From DATARN01 sp963851105 (GTDB taxonomy: Bacteria > Actinomycetota > Acidimicrobiia > Acidimicrobiales > Palsa-688): 64,000 bases of DNA. Shown in pieces: positions 47,558-58,094 of this stretch (its first letter is position 1; each line of letters opens with the position of its first letter). The position numbers and the translations under genes are program-made. The stretch spans positions 186,001-250,000 of the forward strand of contig CAWKNP010000003.1 in NCBI GenBank assembly GCA_963851105.1. Reading direction: 5' to 3'. The notes under the pieces are model-generated. The model had not been told where the DNA came from, did not search any database, and was given only the letters and a program-made list of their open reading frames with translations.

Positions 47558-47962
47558 CTAGTCCCCCTTTTTCTTCTTCCCCTTGCCGCCTCCGCGATCC
47601 GTTCTCGGTGCCGGCGCCTGCACCGCGACTGCGGGCGTCGTGGTGGGCACCGTCACCGTCGCCGGCGACAACGTGTTGAGTTGCGTGTCAACCTGGGATG
47701 CGGCCGCCAGGATCGCGGCGGCGCGGCTGGCGGACAGCTGACCCTGCCCCTGCGACGCGCTGACCGCGGCCCGCATCTGGGCCAGTTGCACGCGGGCGCC
47801 GGCGATGTCGTGGCTCGCCGCCGCGGCTCGGACGGCGGCGGCCTGCTTGGCGAGCGTCGCCGACGCGCTCGCGCTCATACTCGCGCCCGACGAGGAGGCA
47901 CATGCGGCGAAGCCCAGCCCGCACGCCGCGACGAGCCCCAACACCGATAACCTCCGCCTCAC
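47558..47962 (-). CDS. small Ala-rich lipoprotein coupled to the Ser/Thr kinase gene
   Basis: A 134-residue predicted lipoprotein: signal peptide RRRLSVLGLVAACGLGFAAC with lipobox Cys near residue 21, then an Ala/Ser-rich helical region (AAASHDIAGARVQLAQMRAAVSASQGQGQ), a Thr/Pro linker and a Lys/Gly-rich end. GTG 47962 overlaps the kinase stop (GTGA). The helical part resembles the short helical segment that follows the kinase's Thr/Ala-rich linker, so it may belong to the same extracytoplasmic sensing module. Function unknown. Confidence 0.65.
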   Translation of the reverse strand: MRRRLSVLGLVAACGLGFAACASSSGASMSASASATLAKQAAAVRAAAASHDIAGARVQLAQMRAAVSASQGQGQLSASRAAAILAAASQVDTQLNTLSPATVTVPTTTPAVAVQAPAPRTDRGGGKGKKKKGD

Positions 47963-49164
47963 TTCTTCACTGCCTGTTCGAGCTGGCGCAGCGCCGCGTC
48001 GAGGGGCGCGGGAATCGCACCCGACGCGACCGGCTGGACTGCCGCGGGCACGGTCGTGGCGGCGGGCGCGGTGGTGGCGGCGGGCGTGGTCGTCGTAGGC
48101 GACGCGGTCGTGGCGGTGGTGGCGCTGGACGAGCCGTGACCGCCTGAGATGGCGACGATGAGCGAGATCACGATCAGCGCCAAGGCGCCGGCGGCGGCAA
48201 ACACAAGACCATGGCCTCGCCGAGGGCGCCCACTCAGCGCGCCGGACCAACCAGGCCCGCCCGCCAACGCCGCGCCGGACACCGGTGGCGGCATCACCCG
48301 GGTAGTAGTCGGTCGGGGCGCGGCGAAACCGGCGGCCGCGGCCGCCGCGTCGGGCCTGCAGGCCCGCAGGGCGGCGGTCATCTGGGCGGCGCTGGCGAAG
48401 CGAGCAGCAGGGTCTCCGTCGATGGCGCGCATAATGACCGCTGCCAAGGCAGAGGGGATCTCGGGGCGCCATTCGCTCACCGGAACCGGGGCGGCCGACA
48501 GCGCCGCGCCGGGGATGGCGGGATCGAAAGGCCGCTGCCCGGTCGCCGCTTCATACAGGACGATGCCGGCGCTGTACAGGTCACCGGAGATCGTGGCGGG
48601 GCCGCCGGCGAGGCGCTCGGGGGCCAGGTACTGCGGGGTCCCGACGATCATCCCGGTCATGGTCAGCCCCTGGTCGGCCACCTCGAGGCTCTTGGCGATC
48701 CCGAAGTCACCGACCTTCCAGCACCCGTCGCCCGCCGCCATCACGTTGCGGGGTTTCACATCACGGTGGATCAGCCCTTCGCCGTGGGCTGCGCCCAGCG
48801 CATCGAGGATCTGGAGGCCAAGCTCCCGGACCGAGGCAACCGCCAGCGGGCTCACCGCGATGGCATCGGCCAGTGTCGTCCCCGCCAGGCGTTCCATCAC
48901 TAGGAACGGGATCCCGCCCTCCTCCCCGGAGTCGAACACGGCGACGACGTGGGGATGCACAAGGCGGGCTGCCAGCCGGGCTTCGTTTTCGAACCGATCC
49001 CGCACCGCCGGCTCGTGGGCCATGTCGGACCGCAGCAGCTTGATCGCCACGGCCCGTTGCAGGCGGCGGTCATGGCCGGCGCGGACCTCCCCCATGCCCC
49101 CGACGCCGAGGACCTCGCCCACCTCGTAGCGCCCCGCCAGCACGGTCACGCCCGACCGATCCAT
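47959..49164 (-). CDS. transmembrane serine/threonine protein kinase (PknB-like)
   Basis: Eukaryotic-type kinase of 401 residues. Kinase domain ~10-275: glycine loop GVGGMGEV, Lys in AVAIKLL, HRDVKPRNVM catalytic loop, DFGIAKS, activation segment with GTPQYLAPE. A Pro/Arg/Ser-rich juxtamembrane region (~280-320) precedes one helix (FAAAGALALIVISLIVAI, ~323-342). The external ~58 residues are Thr/Ala-rich and end in LDAALRQLEQAVKK; no PASTA repeats. It is followed by a coupled lipoprotein gene. The substrate is unknown. Confidence 0.92.
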   Translation of the reverse strand: MDRSGVTVLAGRYEVGEVLGVGGMGEVRAGHDRRLQRAVAIKLLRSDMAHEPAVRDRFENEARLAARLVHPHVVAVFDSGEEGGIPFLVMERLAGTTLADAIAVSPLAVASVRELGLQILDALGAAHGEGLIHRDVKPRNVMAAGDGCWKVGDFGIAKSLEVADQGLTMTGMIVGTPQYLAPERLAGGPATISGDLYSAGIVLYEAATGQRPFDPAIPGAALSAAPVPVSEWRPEIPSALAAVIMRAIDGDPAARFASAAQMTAALRACRPDAAAAAAGFAAPRPTTTRVMPPPVSGAALAGGPGWSGALSGRPRRGHGLVFAAAGALALIVISLIVAISGGHGSSSATTATTASPTTTTPAATTAPAATTVPAAVQPVASGAIPAPLDAALRQLEQAVKK

Positions 49165-49211
49165 GGTTTGGGTTCTACCACTCGTGGTCAGGACCTATTC
49201 CCGACCGACTT

Positions 49212-50309
49212 TCACGAGGCGAGGGCCTCGGCCACCGCCTTGCCCACCTGCTCGGTCTCGATGAGGAAGCCGTCGTGGCCACAGCCCGAGCTGACGGTCT
49301 GGACCTCGGGGTGCCCGGGGAGGAGGTTGGCCAGCTCCGCCTGGAGGTAGGGCGGGTACAGGCGGTCGCTGTCGATCGAAACGACCGTCGAGGCCGCGGT
49401 GACCCGGGCCAGGGCGGCCGCCACGCCGCCCCGGCCGCGTCCCACGTCGTGGTGGTCCATGGCCCGGCTGAGCACGAGGTAGCTGTTGGCGTCGAAGCGG
49501 GCCACCAGCTTGTGGGCGTGATAATCGAGATAGCCCTCGACGCTGTACTGCCCACCGGCAAACGGGCCCGGCCCGGGTTGGGAATCGCGGCTGAAGCGGG
49601 CGGCCAGTTCGGGTTCGCAGCGGTAGGAGATGTGCCCGATCCGGCGGGCCAGGCCGAGTCCGATCACCGGACCCGACCCAGGGCCGCCGTAGTAGTCGCC
49701 TCCGGCGAAGGCAAGGTCGCTGCGGATGGCGATGGCCTGCACGGCACACAGCGCGATCTGCTCGGCGGTCGCGGCGGCGCCGCACGCGATGGCGATCAAC
49801 CGGCTGACGCGCTCGGGGTAGGTAACGGCCCACTCAAGCGCCCGCATGCCGCCCATCGACCCGCCCACGACCGCCGCCCAGCGCCCGATGCCGAGATGAT
49901 CGGCCAGCGCCGCCTCGACCGAGACCTGGTCGCGCACCGTCAGTTCGGCGAAGCGTGATCCCCACGGGCAGCCGTCCGGCGCCAGGGACGAGGGGCCGGT
50001 GGTGCCCTGGCAGCCACCGAGCACGTTGGGGCAGACGACGAACCACCGGTCGGTGTCGATGGCGGCGCCGGGACCGATCAGGCCGGACCACCAGCCTTGG
50101 GAACCGGCGGCGTGGCTGTCACCGGTGAGGGCGTGCATGACGAGGACGGCGTTGTCCCGATTGGGGGACAGGCAGCCCCAGGTCTCGTAGGCCACCGTGA
50201 CGGCGCCCATGGTGGCGCCGAGCTCCAGTGAAAGGGCGGCGTCGGTGAAGACCGTCGCAAAGAGCCGGCGGCCCGGGTCATCCCCGGGCCGCCAAAACTG
50301 ACTGGTCAC
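49212..50309 (-). CDS. metX: homoserine O-acetyltransferase
   Basis: Alpha/beta-hydrolase enzyme of methionine synthesis that transfers acetyl (or succinyl) from CoA to homoserine; 365 residues. Nucleophile Ser151 in VVGGSMGGMRALEW, Asp315 in SIDSDRLYPP and His345 in GCGHDGFL complete the triad. VYET-type N-terminal sequence VAYETWG, ALTGDSHAAG and CPNVLGGCQGTTGP are family hallmarks. GTG 50309, nine bases after metY stops, so the metY-metX pair makes O-acetylhomoserine and converts it. Acyl-donor choice cannot be settled by eye. Confidence 0.95.
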   Translation of the reverse strand: MTSQFWRPGDDPGRRLFATVFTDAALSLELGATMGAVTVAYETWGCLSPNRDNAVLVMHALTGDSHAAGSQGWWSGLIGPGAAIDTDRWFVVCPNVLGGCQGTTGPSSLAPDGCPWGSRFAELTVRDQVSVEAALADHLGIGRWAAVVGGSMGGMRALEWAVTYPERVSRLIAIACGAAATAEQIALCAVQAIAIRSDLAFAGGDYYGGPGSGPVIGLGLARRIGHISYRCEPELAARFSRDSQPGPGPFAGGQYSVEGYLDYHAHKLVARFDANSYLVLSRAMDHHDVGRGRGGVAAALARVTAASTVVSIDSDRLYPPYLQAELANLLPGHPEVQTVSSGCGHDGFLIETEQVGKAVAEALAS

Positions 50310-50318
50310 GCCGTAAAT

Positions 50319-52312
<1,994 letters not shown>

Positions 52313-52355
52313 GGCCGCCCTGTCCTCGGCACCGGGGCGGTCACCGTCGCCGGTG

Positions 52356-53186
52356 TCATGGTTGCCGCAGGGTGATGACCTCGCCCGCGACGACGATCTC
52401 GGCGACGCGGCCGGGAAGCTGGCGGAGGGCCTCTTCGGGCAGAAGGACCCGCCCGGCGGGGTCGACGGCCACGCGGAGGGGACCGGTCGCCGACTTGGTG
52501 GCGGCTAGCACGCCGTGGCGGATCACCAGGACCTGGTCGGCCCGGTCGGTCAGGACGGGATCATGGGACGAAACGACGAACGTCTGCCCAGCCCGGGTGA
52601 GGCGGCCGATGCTGGCGGCCACGGCGGCGGCGCCGTCGGGGTCGAGGTCGGCGGTGGGTTCGTCGGCGATGACCAGCGCCGGGTTGCCGGCCACCGCCAT
52701 GGCGACGGCCAGGCGTTGCTGCTGGCCGTCGGAGAGCTCGTCGGGTCGCCGGTCGGCGGCGTCGCCCAAGGTGGCGGCAGCCAGCAACTCGTCGATGTCC
52801 AACGCCGCGCTCGTGCCCCGCATCTGCCACGCCAACCGCAAGTGGCCGGCGACGGTCAGGTAGTCGATCAGGTTGTCCGCCGGGCGCTGGAACACATAGC
52901 CGATCTGCTGGGCCACAAGCCGGCGCCGGACCCGCGCCGAGAGGTGCGAGGTCGGGCGGCCGGCGATGGTGATCTGTCCCGCGCTCGGTGCCTCGAGGCA
53001 GGCCAGGAGCCGCAGCAGGGTCGACTTGCCGGCTCCCGAGGCCCCGATGACCGCCGTCAGGGTCCCTGACCCGAAGGTGGCATCGATGCCCCGCAACACC
53101 GTGACGCCGCCTCGGTCGGACGGATAGATCTGCACCACATCGGTGCAGGCGGCGGCCAGCACCGCAGGGTGCTCAGCGAGCATCAC
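52356..53186 (-). CDS. ABC transporter ATPase (MacB/LolD-like) with AbrB-like C-terminal tail
   Basis: ATPase of 276 residues: Walker A GASGAGKST, signature LSDGQQQRLAVAMAV, Walker B LVIADEPTADLD and switch His in VVSSHDP, all intact. The last ~40 residues (LRVAVDPAGRVLLPEEALRQL onwards) resemble a swapped-hairpin AbrB-like unit rather than an ATPase element. Starts at ATG 53186, overlapping the permease gene by 14 bases. Partner ATPase follows after 43 bases. Confidence 0.88.
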   Translation of the reverse strand: MMLAEHPAVLAAACTDVVQIYPSDRGGVTVLRGIDATFGSGTLTAVIGASGAGKSTLLRLLACLEAPSAGQITIAGRPTSHLSARVRRRLVAQQIGYVFQRPADNLIDYLTVAGHLRLAWQMRGTSAALDIDELLAAATLGDAADRRPDELSDGQQQRLAVAMAVAGNPALVIADEPTADLDPDGAAAVAASIGRLTRAGQTFVVSSHDPVLTDRADQVLVIRHGVLAATKSATGPLRVAVDPAGRVLLPEEALRQLPGRVAEIVVAGEVITLRQP

Positions 53187-55830
53187 GCAGTAGCTCGGGG
53201 AGACTCCGGGCCCGGGAAGACCGTTCCACCACGGCGCTGAGTGCGATCGCGGCTAGCGCGGCGCCGGCCACGCAGGCCACGGCGGCCGCGGCGTCGAAAC
53301 GGAACAGCGGCGCTGGCGGGCTGTTGGGCAATGGATCGAGCTGGGAGAAGATGAGTACCACCGCGACCCAGGCGAGCGTTACGCCGGCCACGACGCCACT
53401 CGCCAACAGCGCCGTCACCTCGGCCAGCGTGGCCCGGCGGGCGCTGCGAGCGGTGACGCCGAGTCGCAGGGCCACGGCGGTGCCGAGGCGCCGGCGCCGA
53501 GAGTTCGCCGCGAAGTACAAGCCGATCCCGCACACGGTCACCGCGCCCGCCGCCAACCCGATGAGTTGCAGGTAGTCGAGGGCCCAGAGCTGCGGTTGCA
53601 GCGATGAGCCGGCGACGGCGGCGGCCGCCCGGGTGGTGGCGTTTATGGGCAGACCGGCGAGGGCGAGTCGCCCCGACAGGCCGGCGTCGGTGCTGTTGAC
53701 CCAGATTTGGGGTGCGGAGCTGACTCCGACGGCGGCCAGCACCGAACGGTCGACCACCAGCAGGCTGCGCCCGGTCTGCTGGCCGGGGAAGGCGGTGACG
53801 CGGGCGACCACCTGGGCCGGCAATGAAACCGATCCCTTGTCGCCGGAAAGGGCGATTGTCAGGTCGTCGGGCACCGCCCGACCGACGGTGATGACCGGAA
53901 CCCGTCCCCCGACCGGTCCCGCTGCCAACCGGCGGAGCAGGGCAGGCAGGGATTGTGAGGCGAAGCTCGACTCCCAAAAGGCGGCCCGGGCGAAGGTGGC
54001 GGGATCGACCCCGATGACCGCGGCCGCGACGTGGCCCTCGGTGGTGATGTCCTCCCCGGTCACCGTCACCAACGTGGCGTGGCCCGCGGCCGGGTCGCCG
54101 GCGGGCACCCCGACGGCTGTGCGGAGGTTGAAGACCTGCGCCGCTCCGGGCGCCAGCGTCGCCTTGGCGCCCACCGTGGCTCGCAACGACGCCGCCAGGG
54201 AGGCGCCGAACATCACGATCCCGATGGAGACGGCGGCGGCGGTGACCATGGGCGCGGCCCGCCAGCGCCCCGCCGCCAGGCGCCGCGCCGCCAACCATAG
54301 CGATGTCGGCAGGTGGCGGGCGGCGGCGTCGAGCAGCCGCCGCGACAGCAGCAGGCGGGCGATCAGACCGGCGGAGCAGGCCAGCATGAGCACGGGAAAC
54401 AGCAGCACCAAGCCGTCGACGCGCGGCGCCGTGGCGGAGGCGACGACGGCGCTACCGCGGGTCCGCAACTCGTAATACGCGGCCGCGGCCAATGCGGCCG
54501 CGATGAGCTCCCAGAGCGGCAAGCGTTCCTTTTCCCCGAGCACGCCGGCACGGACGTCGAGGTGGCGGACCCGGGTGGCCACCACGACGGCCCCGACGCC
54601 GAGACCGACGGCGGTGGCGATCAACGCCGAGACGCACGCCACCACCACCGCCGATGACTCGGTGGCCGGGCTCGGCCCGAACGCCCGCACCGTCGTTATT
54701 GCCACCGCGAGGCCGGCGGCGGCTCCGGCCACGGTGGGCACCGACAGCTCCAGCACCGCCTTGGCTGCCAAGGCCCACGGCGCCGCCCCGCGCACCGCCA
54801 GCATCCGCAGCTCGACCCGGCGCCGTTCGAGCCAGGTCCCGGTCGCCGCGATGATCACCAGGATGGCCACTGCCACACTGGCCAGGCCGACCGGTCCGAC
54901 CGCGGAGGCGACGGCGGCGCTGGTGCGCTCGGCGTGCGCGATGCTGGCCGGCAGGTCGAGGTGGACGGGCCCGTCGCCGAGGACCTGGCCGAGTGCCGAG
55001 TTCGGGTCCTGGGCGGCGGCCGCCGCTGCGCCCAGGCGAGACTGGGCGGTCCTGGCGGCCGAGATCGTCCACGCCGCGCTGGTGGGCGGGTACTCCACCC
55101 AGGCCGTGGTCGAGGTGGTGGCGGCTTGGCGCAAGACGGCGACCAGGGCCGCCTGATCCATGACCGCCACGGGGGGAGTGGCATTGTTGCCGAACACCTC
55201 GATCTGGGGCTGGAGCGAGCACCAGAACTGGTCCCGCTCGACGAGCAGGTCGCGGAACACGCCTTGGACCGTTAGCACAGCGGTGGTCGCGCCGATGCGT
55301 AGTGCGAGATGGTCGCCCGCACCGGCGTGGACCTGATTGGCGGTCGTGTCCGGCAACCAGATCCCCGCGGTGGCGACGCGGCTGAGGACGTGGATGTGGG
55401 CCGGAGCAGCCCCCGATCGGGCGATCAGGGTGACTTCCTGGGGTAGGCCGGCGTGGGTGGTGACCACGTCGGCTCGGCCCCCGAACAAGGTGATGACGGC
55501 GCTGCCGAGATGCGGGGTGCCCCGCAGGCTGGTGGCCAGGGCGGTGGTGGAGGCCGCCAGGTCGATTCCGCCGGGCGGGGGCGGAGTCACGCCGGGGAGG
55601 GCGGCCTGGCGCACGACCCGGAGTCCGACGTCGTAGGGGCAGCCGGCGACGAGATCCTGGTGCAGGGCGCCGCTCGTGGCCGACGAGACGAAGACGGGGC
55701 GGGAACCGGCGGCCAGCCCGAGGACGATCCCCGCCACGCCGAGGCCCGCGAACAGCGCGGGCGAGCGGAACGCCAGGAGGGGTGCCCGGCGCCAGGGGGC
55801 CCATTGCAGGAGCCGGGTCCGCCGGGTCAC
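53173..55830 (-). CDS. FtsX-like ABC transporter permease, fused double-module type
   Basis: Membrane protein of 885 residues with two FtsX-type modules. Helix ~27-45, a large external domain (~60-295), helices near 310-330, 355-380 and 395-420, further helices ~440-500, a second external domain (~560-740) and closing helices ~750-860. MacB/LolE-like permeases drive extrusion or envelope remodelling by mechanotransmission rather than transport of ions. Two ATPases follow in the same operon. GTG 55830. The 152 bases upstream to the PrxQ gene show no recognisable element. Confidence 0.87.
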   Translation of the reverse strand: MTRRTRLLQWAPWRRAPLLAFRSPALFAGLGVAGIVLGLAAGSRPVFVSSATSGALHQDLVAGCPYDVGLRVVRQAALPGVTPPPPGGIDLAASTTALATSLRGTPHLGSAVITLFGGRADVVTTHAGLPQEVTLIARSGAAPAHIHVLSRVATAGIWLPDTTANQVHAGAGDHLALRIGATTAVLTVQGVFRDLLVERDQFWCSLQPQIEVFGNNATPPVAVMDQAALVAVLRQAATTSTTAWVEYPPTSAAWTISAARTAQSRLGAAAAAAQDPNSALGQVLGDGPVHLDLPASIAHAERTSAAVASAVGPVGLASVAVAILVIIAATGTWLERRRVELRMLAVRGAAPWALAAKAVLELSVPTVAGAAAGLAVAITTVRAFGPSPATESSAVVVACVSALIATAVGLGVGAVVVATRVRHLDVRAGVLGEKERLPLWELIAAALAAAAYYELRTRGSAVVASATAPRVDGLVLLFPVLMLACSAGLIARLLLSRRLLDAAARHLPTSLWLAARRLAAGRWRAAPMVTAAAVSIGIVMFGASLAASLRATVGAKATLAPGAAQVFNLRTAVGVPAGDPAAGHATLVTVTGEDITTEGHVAAAVIGVDPATFARAAFWESSFASQSLPALLRRLAAGPVGGRVPVITVGRAVPDDLTIALSGDKGSVSLPAQVVARVTAFPGQQTGRSLLVVDRSVLAAVGVSSAPQIWVNSTDAGLSGRLALAGLPINATTRAAAAVAGSSLQPQLWALDYLQLIGLAAGAVTVCGIGLYFAANSRRRRLGTAVALRLGVTARSARRATLAEVTALLASGVVAGVTLAWVAVVLIFSQLDPLPNSPPAPLFRFDAAAAVACVAGAALAAIALSAVVERSSRARSLPELLRDAR

Positions 55831-55982
55831 GGACCTAGTCTGGCCGATAACCCGTCAGCGGCCGCCCCTGAAACCCGATCGATCGCCGGGTGCCCGCCCC
55901 ACCCGCGGTCAGCGCCCGCAGATCAGTTCTGGGGCGCGAACCCGTTGTTTCGATGCCGCCGCGGCAAACGAATCGAACGGCG

Positions 55983-56480
55983 TCAGCCCCGCAGCGTCTG
56001 CAGCGCTTCGAGCGCCTTGTCGGCGTGCACCGACATGCGGACCTCGCTCTTGACGACGTCGATGACGCGGCCGTCGCGGCCCACGACGAAGGTTGCCCGC
56101 TTTGTCGGCAGGGGCCCACTGCGGTGAACGCCAAAGAGCTTGGCCACGGTGTTGTCCGGGGCGTCGGACAGCAGCGGGTAGTCGAAGTCGTACTTGTCGC
56201 CGAACTGCTTCTGCTTGGCCACAGTGTCGTGGCTGATGCCGAGGCGCTGGGCGCCGACCGCCTCGAACTCCGCCTTCATGTCGCGGAAGTGGCAACTCTC
56301 GATCGTGCAGCCGGGCGTCATGGCGCCGGGGTAGAAGAACACCACGACCGGTCCTGCGGCCAGGAATTCACTGAACCGCCGGCGCCTCCCGGTCTGGTCA
56401 GGCAAGTCGAAGTCGGGAACCACATCACCGGTGCGCACGGCGGCGATGGTAGGCACCCCGTCGCCGCTATCTGCCTCCAT
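55983..56480 (-). CDS. thioredoxin-dependent peroxiredoxin, PrxQ/BCP type
   Basis: Thiol peroxidase reducing peroxides, 165 residues. GDVVPDFDLPDQTG begins the thioredoxin-like fold; the active-site segment FFYPGAMTPGCTIESCHFRD has peroxidatic Cys58 and resolving Cys63 five residues later, as in alpha-type PrxQ. FGVHRSGPLPTKRATFVVGRDGRV is conserved. Upstream, the acetyltransferase gene ends 22 bases before this gene's start region on the same strand. Confidence 0.94.
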   Translation of the reverse strand: MEADSGDGVPTIAAVRTGDVVPDFDLPDQTGRRRRFSEFLAAGPVVVFFYPGAMTPGCTIESCHFRDMKAEFEAVGAQRLGISHDTVAKQKQFGDKYDFDYPLLSDAPDNTVAKLFGVHRSGPLPTKRATFVVGRDGRVIDVVKSEVRMSVHADKALEALQTLRG

Positions 56481-56502
56481 CCGACCCTGGGCCGCCAGAA
56501 GC

Positions 56503-56991
56503 TCACAGGAGCCGCTGCATCAGGGCGACGTCAAGCCAACGCCCGAATTTGCGCCCGACCTCGCGCTCCACGCCGACCAGCTGGAATCCGCAGGAGGTGT
56601 GGATCGCGATCGACGCGGCATGACCGTCGACGATCCGGGCCATCACGGCGTGAAAGCCGTGGGCGCCGACAACCGTTATGAGATCGGTGAGCAGCAGGCG
56701 GCCAATGCCCTGGCCCCGCCGGTCGCTGCGCACGTAGACAGAGTCCTCGACGGTGGTCGAGTAGGCCGGGCGGCTCCGGTACGGCGAGACCGAGGCGAAC
56801 CCGACCACCTCGCCGGCGTCGTCGACGGCCACGATGGCGGGATGGGCGCCGCGATGGTCGGCCAACCACGCCAGCTGCTCCTCGGGGGAACGGGGCACCA
56901 TGTCGAAGGTGACGGTCGAGCCCACCACCTCGGCGTTGTAGATCGCCCGCGTCGCCTCGGCGTCGTCGATCGTCGCCAGGCGGGTGTGCAT
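56503..56991 (-). CDS. GNAT-family N-acetyltransferase (phosphinothricin/amino-acid acetyltransferase-like)
   Basis: Acetyl-CoA-dependent acetyltransferase of 162 residues. RLATIDDAEATRAIYNAEV, the central FASVSPYRSRPAYSTTVEDSVYV segment, acetyl-CoA loop RRGQGIGRLLLTDLI and HTSCGFQLVGVEREVGRKFGRW match the PAT/YncA-like group that acetylates small amines such as phosphinothricin or methionine sulfone. ATG 56991 is chosen because the conserved domain starts at once; a GTG at 57000 is possible. Confidence 0.9.
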   Translation of the reverse strand: MHTRLATIDDAEATRAIYNAEVVGSTVTFDMVPRSPEEQLAWLADHRGAHPAIVAVDDAGEVVGFASVSPYRSRPAYSTTVEDSVYVRSDRRGQGIGRLLLTDLITVVGAHGFHAVMARIVDGHAASIAIHTSCGFQLVGVEREVGRKFGRWLDVALMQRLL

Positions 56992-57082
56992 CTGTCGCAC
57001 GCTACCCAGCGCCAGCGGGCACCCGCCCGGGCCTGGCCGCGGCTGGACTACCATGCCTGGGTTACCCCATGCCGGGTCGACC

Positions 57083-57155
57083 GCCCCCTTAGCTCAGTCG
57101 GCAGAGCACAGCCATGGTAAGGCTGGTGTCGTCGGTTCGATTCCGACAGGGGGCT
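57083..57155 (+). tRNA. tRNA-Thr (GGT)
   Basis: Acceptor GCCCCCT pairs with AGGGGGC; D-arm TAGCTCAGTCGGCAGAGCA; anticodon stem CAGCC/GGCTG around loop ATGGTAA gives GGT; T-arm GTCGG-TTCGATT-CCGAC. CCA is not encoded. Confidence 0.96.
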
Positions 57156-57180
57156 CGCCCCACCAACTACAAACCACCAG

Positions 57181-57253
57181 GGCGGCGTAGCTCAGTAGGC
57201 AGAGCAAACGGCTCATAATCGTTAGGTCGTCGGTTCAAGTCCGACCGCCGCTA
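57181..57253 (+). tRNA. tRNA-Met (CAT), elongator type
   Basis: Acceptor GGCGGCG pairs with CGCCGCT (one G-U); anticodon stem AACGG/TCGTT around loop CTCATAA gives CAT. The anticodon stem lacks the three G-C pairs of initiator tRNA, so it is elongator Met (a lysidine-modified Ile isoacceptor cannot be fully excluded). T-arm GTCGG-TTCAAGT-CCGAC. Confidence 0.93.
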
Positions 57254-57282
57254 CCGACCCCAGATCACCCCCAAGGAGAGCA

Positions 57283-57447
57283 GTGGCAAAGAACGAGAAG
57301 CGGGTGAAGGTCACCCTGGCCTGCGACGTCTGCAAACGGCGCAACTACATCACCATGAAGAACAAGCAGAACGATCGCGAGCGCATCGAGCTCAAGAAGT
57401 ACTGCAAGTGGGAGCGGCAACACACCACCCACAAGGAGACCAGGTAG
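57283..57447 (+). CDS. rpmG: 50S ribosomal protein L33 with three of four zinc cysteines
   Basis: Small large-subunit protein of 54 residues, too short for a standard gene list but unmistakable: [20 protein letters not shown] and [19 protein letters not shown]. Zinc-type L33 has two CxxC pairs; here the first is complete but the second reads CKWE, so one ligand is missing. GTG 57283 has AAGGAGAG six bases upstream. It follows tRNA-Thr and tRNA-Met, the usual actinobacterial order before secE. Confidence 0.95.
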   Translation: MAKNEKRVKVTLACDVCKRRNYITMKNKQNDRERIELKKYCKWERQHTTHKETR

Positions 57448-57500
57448 TCGTCGCCGACGACCAGGTAACCCGTGCAGCCCTTCCCGAGTCTCATCAGGTG

Positions 57501-58094
57501 ATGCCACCGGATCTCACCGGCTTGGTCACTGCGGCCAGGTCAGGGGACAAGTCGGCATTCGACGAGCTGGTCAAAGCCACTTACGCCGACATGTACACGC
57601 TGGCCTACCGACTTACGGGAAACGAAGAGGACGCACGCGACGTGGTCCAAGACGCCTATCTCCGGGCTTACCGTGGCCTGAAGCACTTCCGCGGCGACGC
57701 CCGCTTCACCACCTGGATGTACCGCATCACCGCCAACTGCTCGTCCACCCACCTGGCCAAGCGGTCCCGCAACCGCCATGACGACCTCGATGACACCGCC
57801 GAGATCATCGACATCGACCCCGGCCACGACCCCGAACGCCAAGCCGAGTACAGCTTCGAGCGCGATCAGTTGGCCGCCGCCCTCGCCGAGCTGCCACCGC
57901 GCCTGCGGGCGGTCATCGTGCTGCGCGATGTCTACGACCTCTCCCACGGGTCGATCGCAACCGAACTCGGGATCACCGAGGCGGCCGCCAAGGTCCGCCT
58001 CCACCGGGCCCGTCGCAAGCTCCGCGAGCGGCTGTTCCCCGCCCGCTCCCACCCCGTTGTCGAGGAGGAGGAAGGTGACGCCCGTGCTGTCTGA
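57501..58094 (+). CDS. ECF sigma factor, RpoE/SigR-like, with cognate anti-sigma
   Basis: Sigma factor of about 197 residues. Region 2 (~20-90): FDELVKATYADMYTLAYRLTGNEEDARDVVQDAYLRAYRGLKHFRGDARFTTWMYRITANC. Region 4 (~125-180): LAELPPRLRAVIVLRDVYDLSHGSIATELGITEAAAKVRLHRARRKLRERL. ATG 57501 is chosen as a plausible start just before the conserved domain (GTG 57498 adjoins it). Its end overlaps the anti-sigma gene by 20 bases, the normal arrangement of a sigma/zinc anti-sigma pair. Inserted between rpmG and tRNA-Trp. Confidence 0.92.
   Translation: MPPDLTGLVTAARSGDKSAFDELVKATYADMYTLAYRLTGNEEDARDVVQDAYLRAYRGLKHFRGDARFTTWMYRITANCSSTHLAKRSRNRHDDLDDTAEIIDIDPGHDPERQAEYSFERDQLAAALAELPPRLRAVIVLRDVYDLSHGSIATELGITEAAAKVRLHRARRKLRERLFPARSHPVVEEEEGDARAV

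Noticed and set aside
57083..57253. Integration (att) site at the tRNA-Thr/tRNA-Met pair.
   Set aside because: No integrase gene and no repeated tRNA 3' end nearby; the surrounding order is the normal ribosomal neighbourhood.
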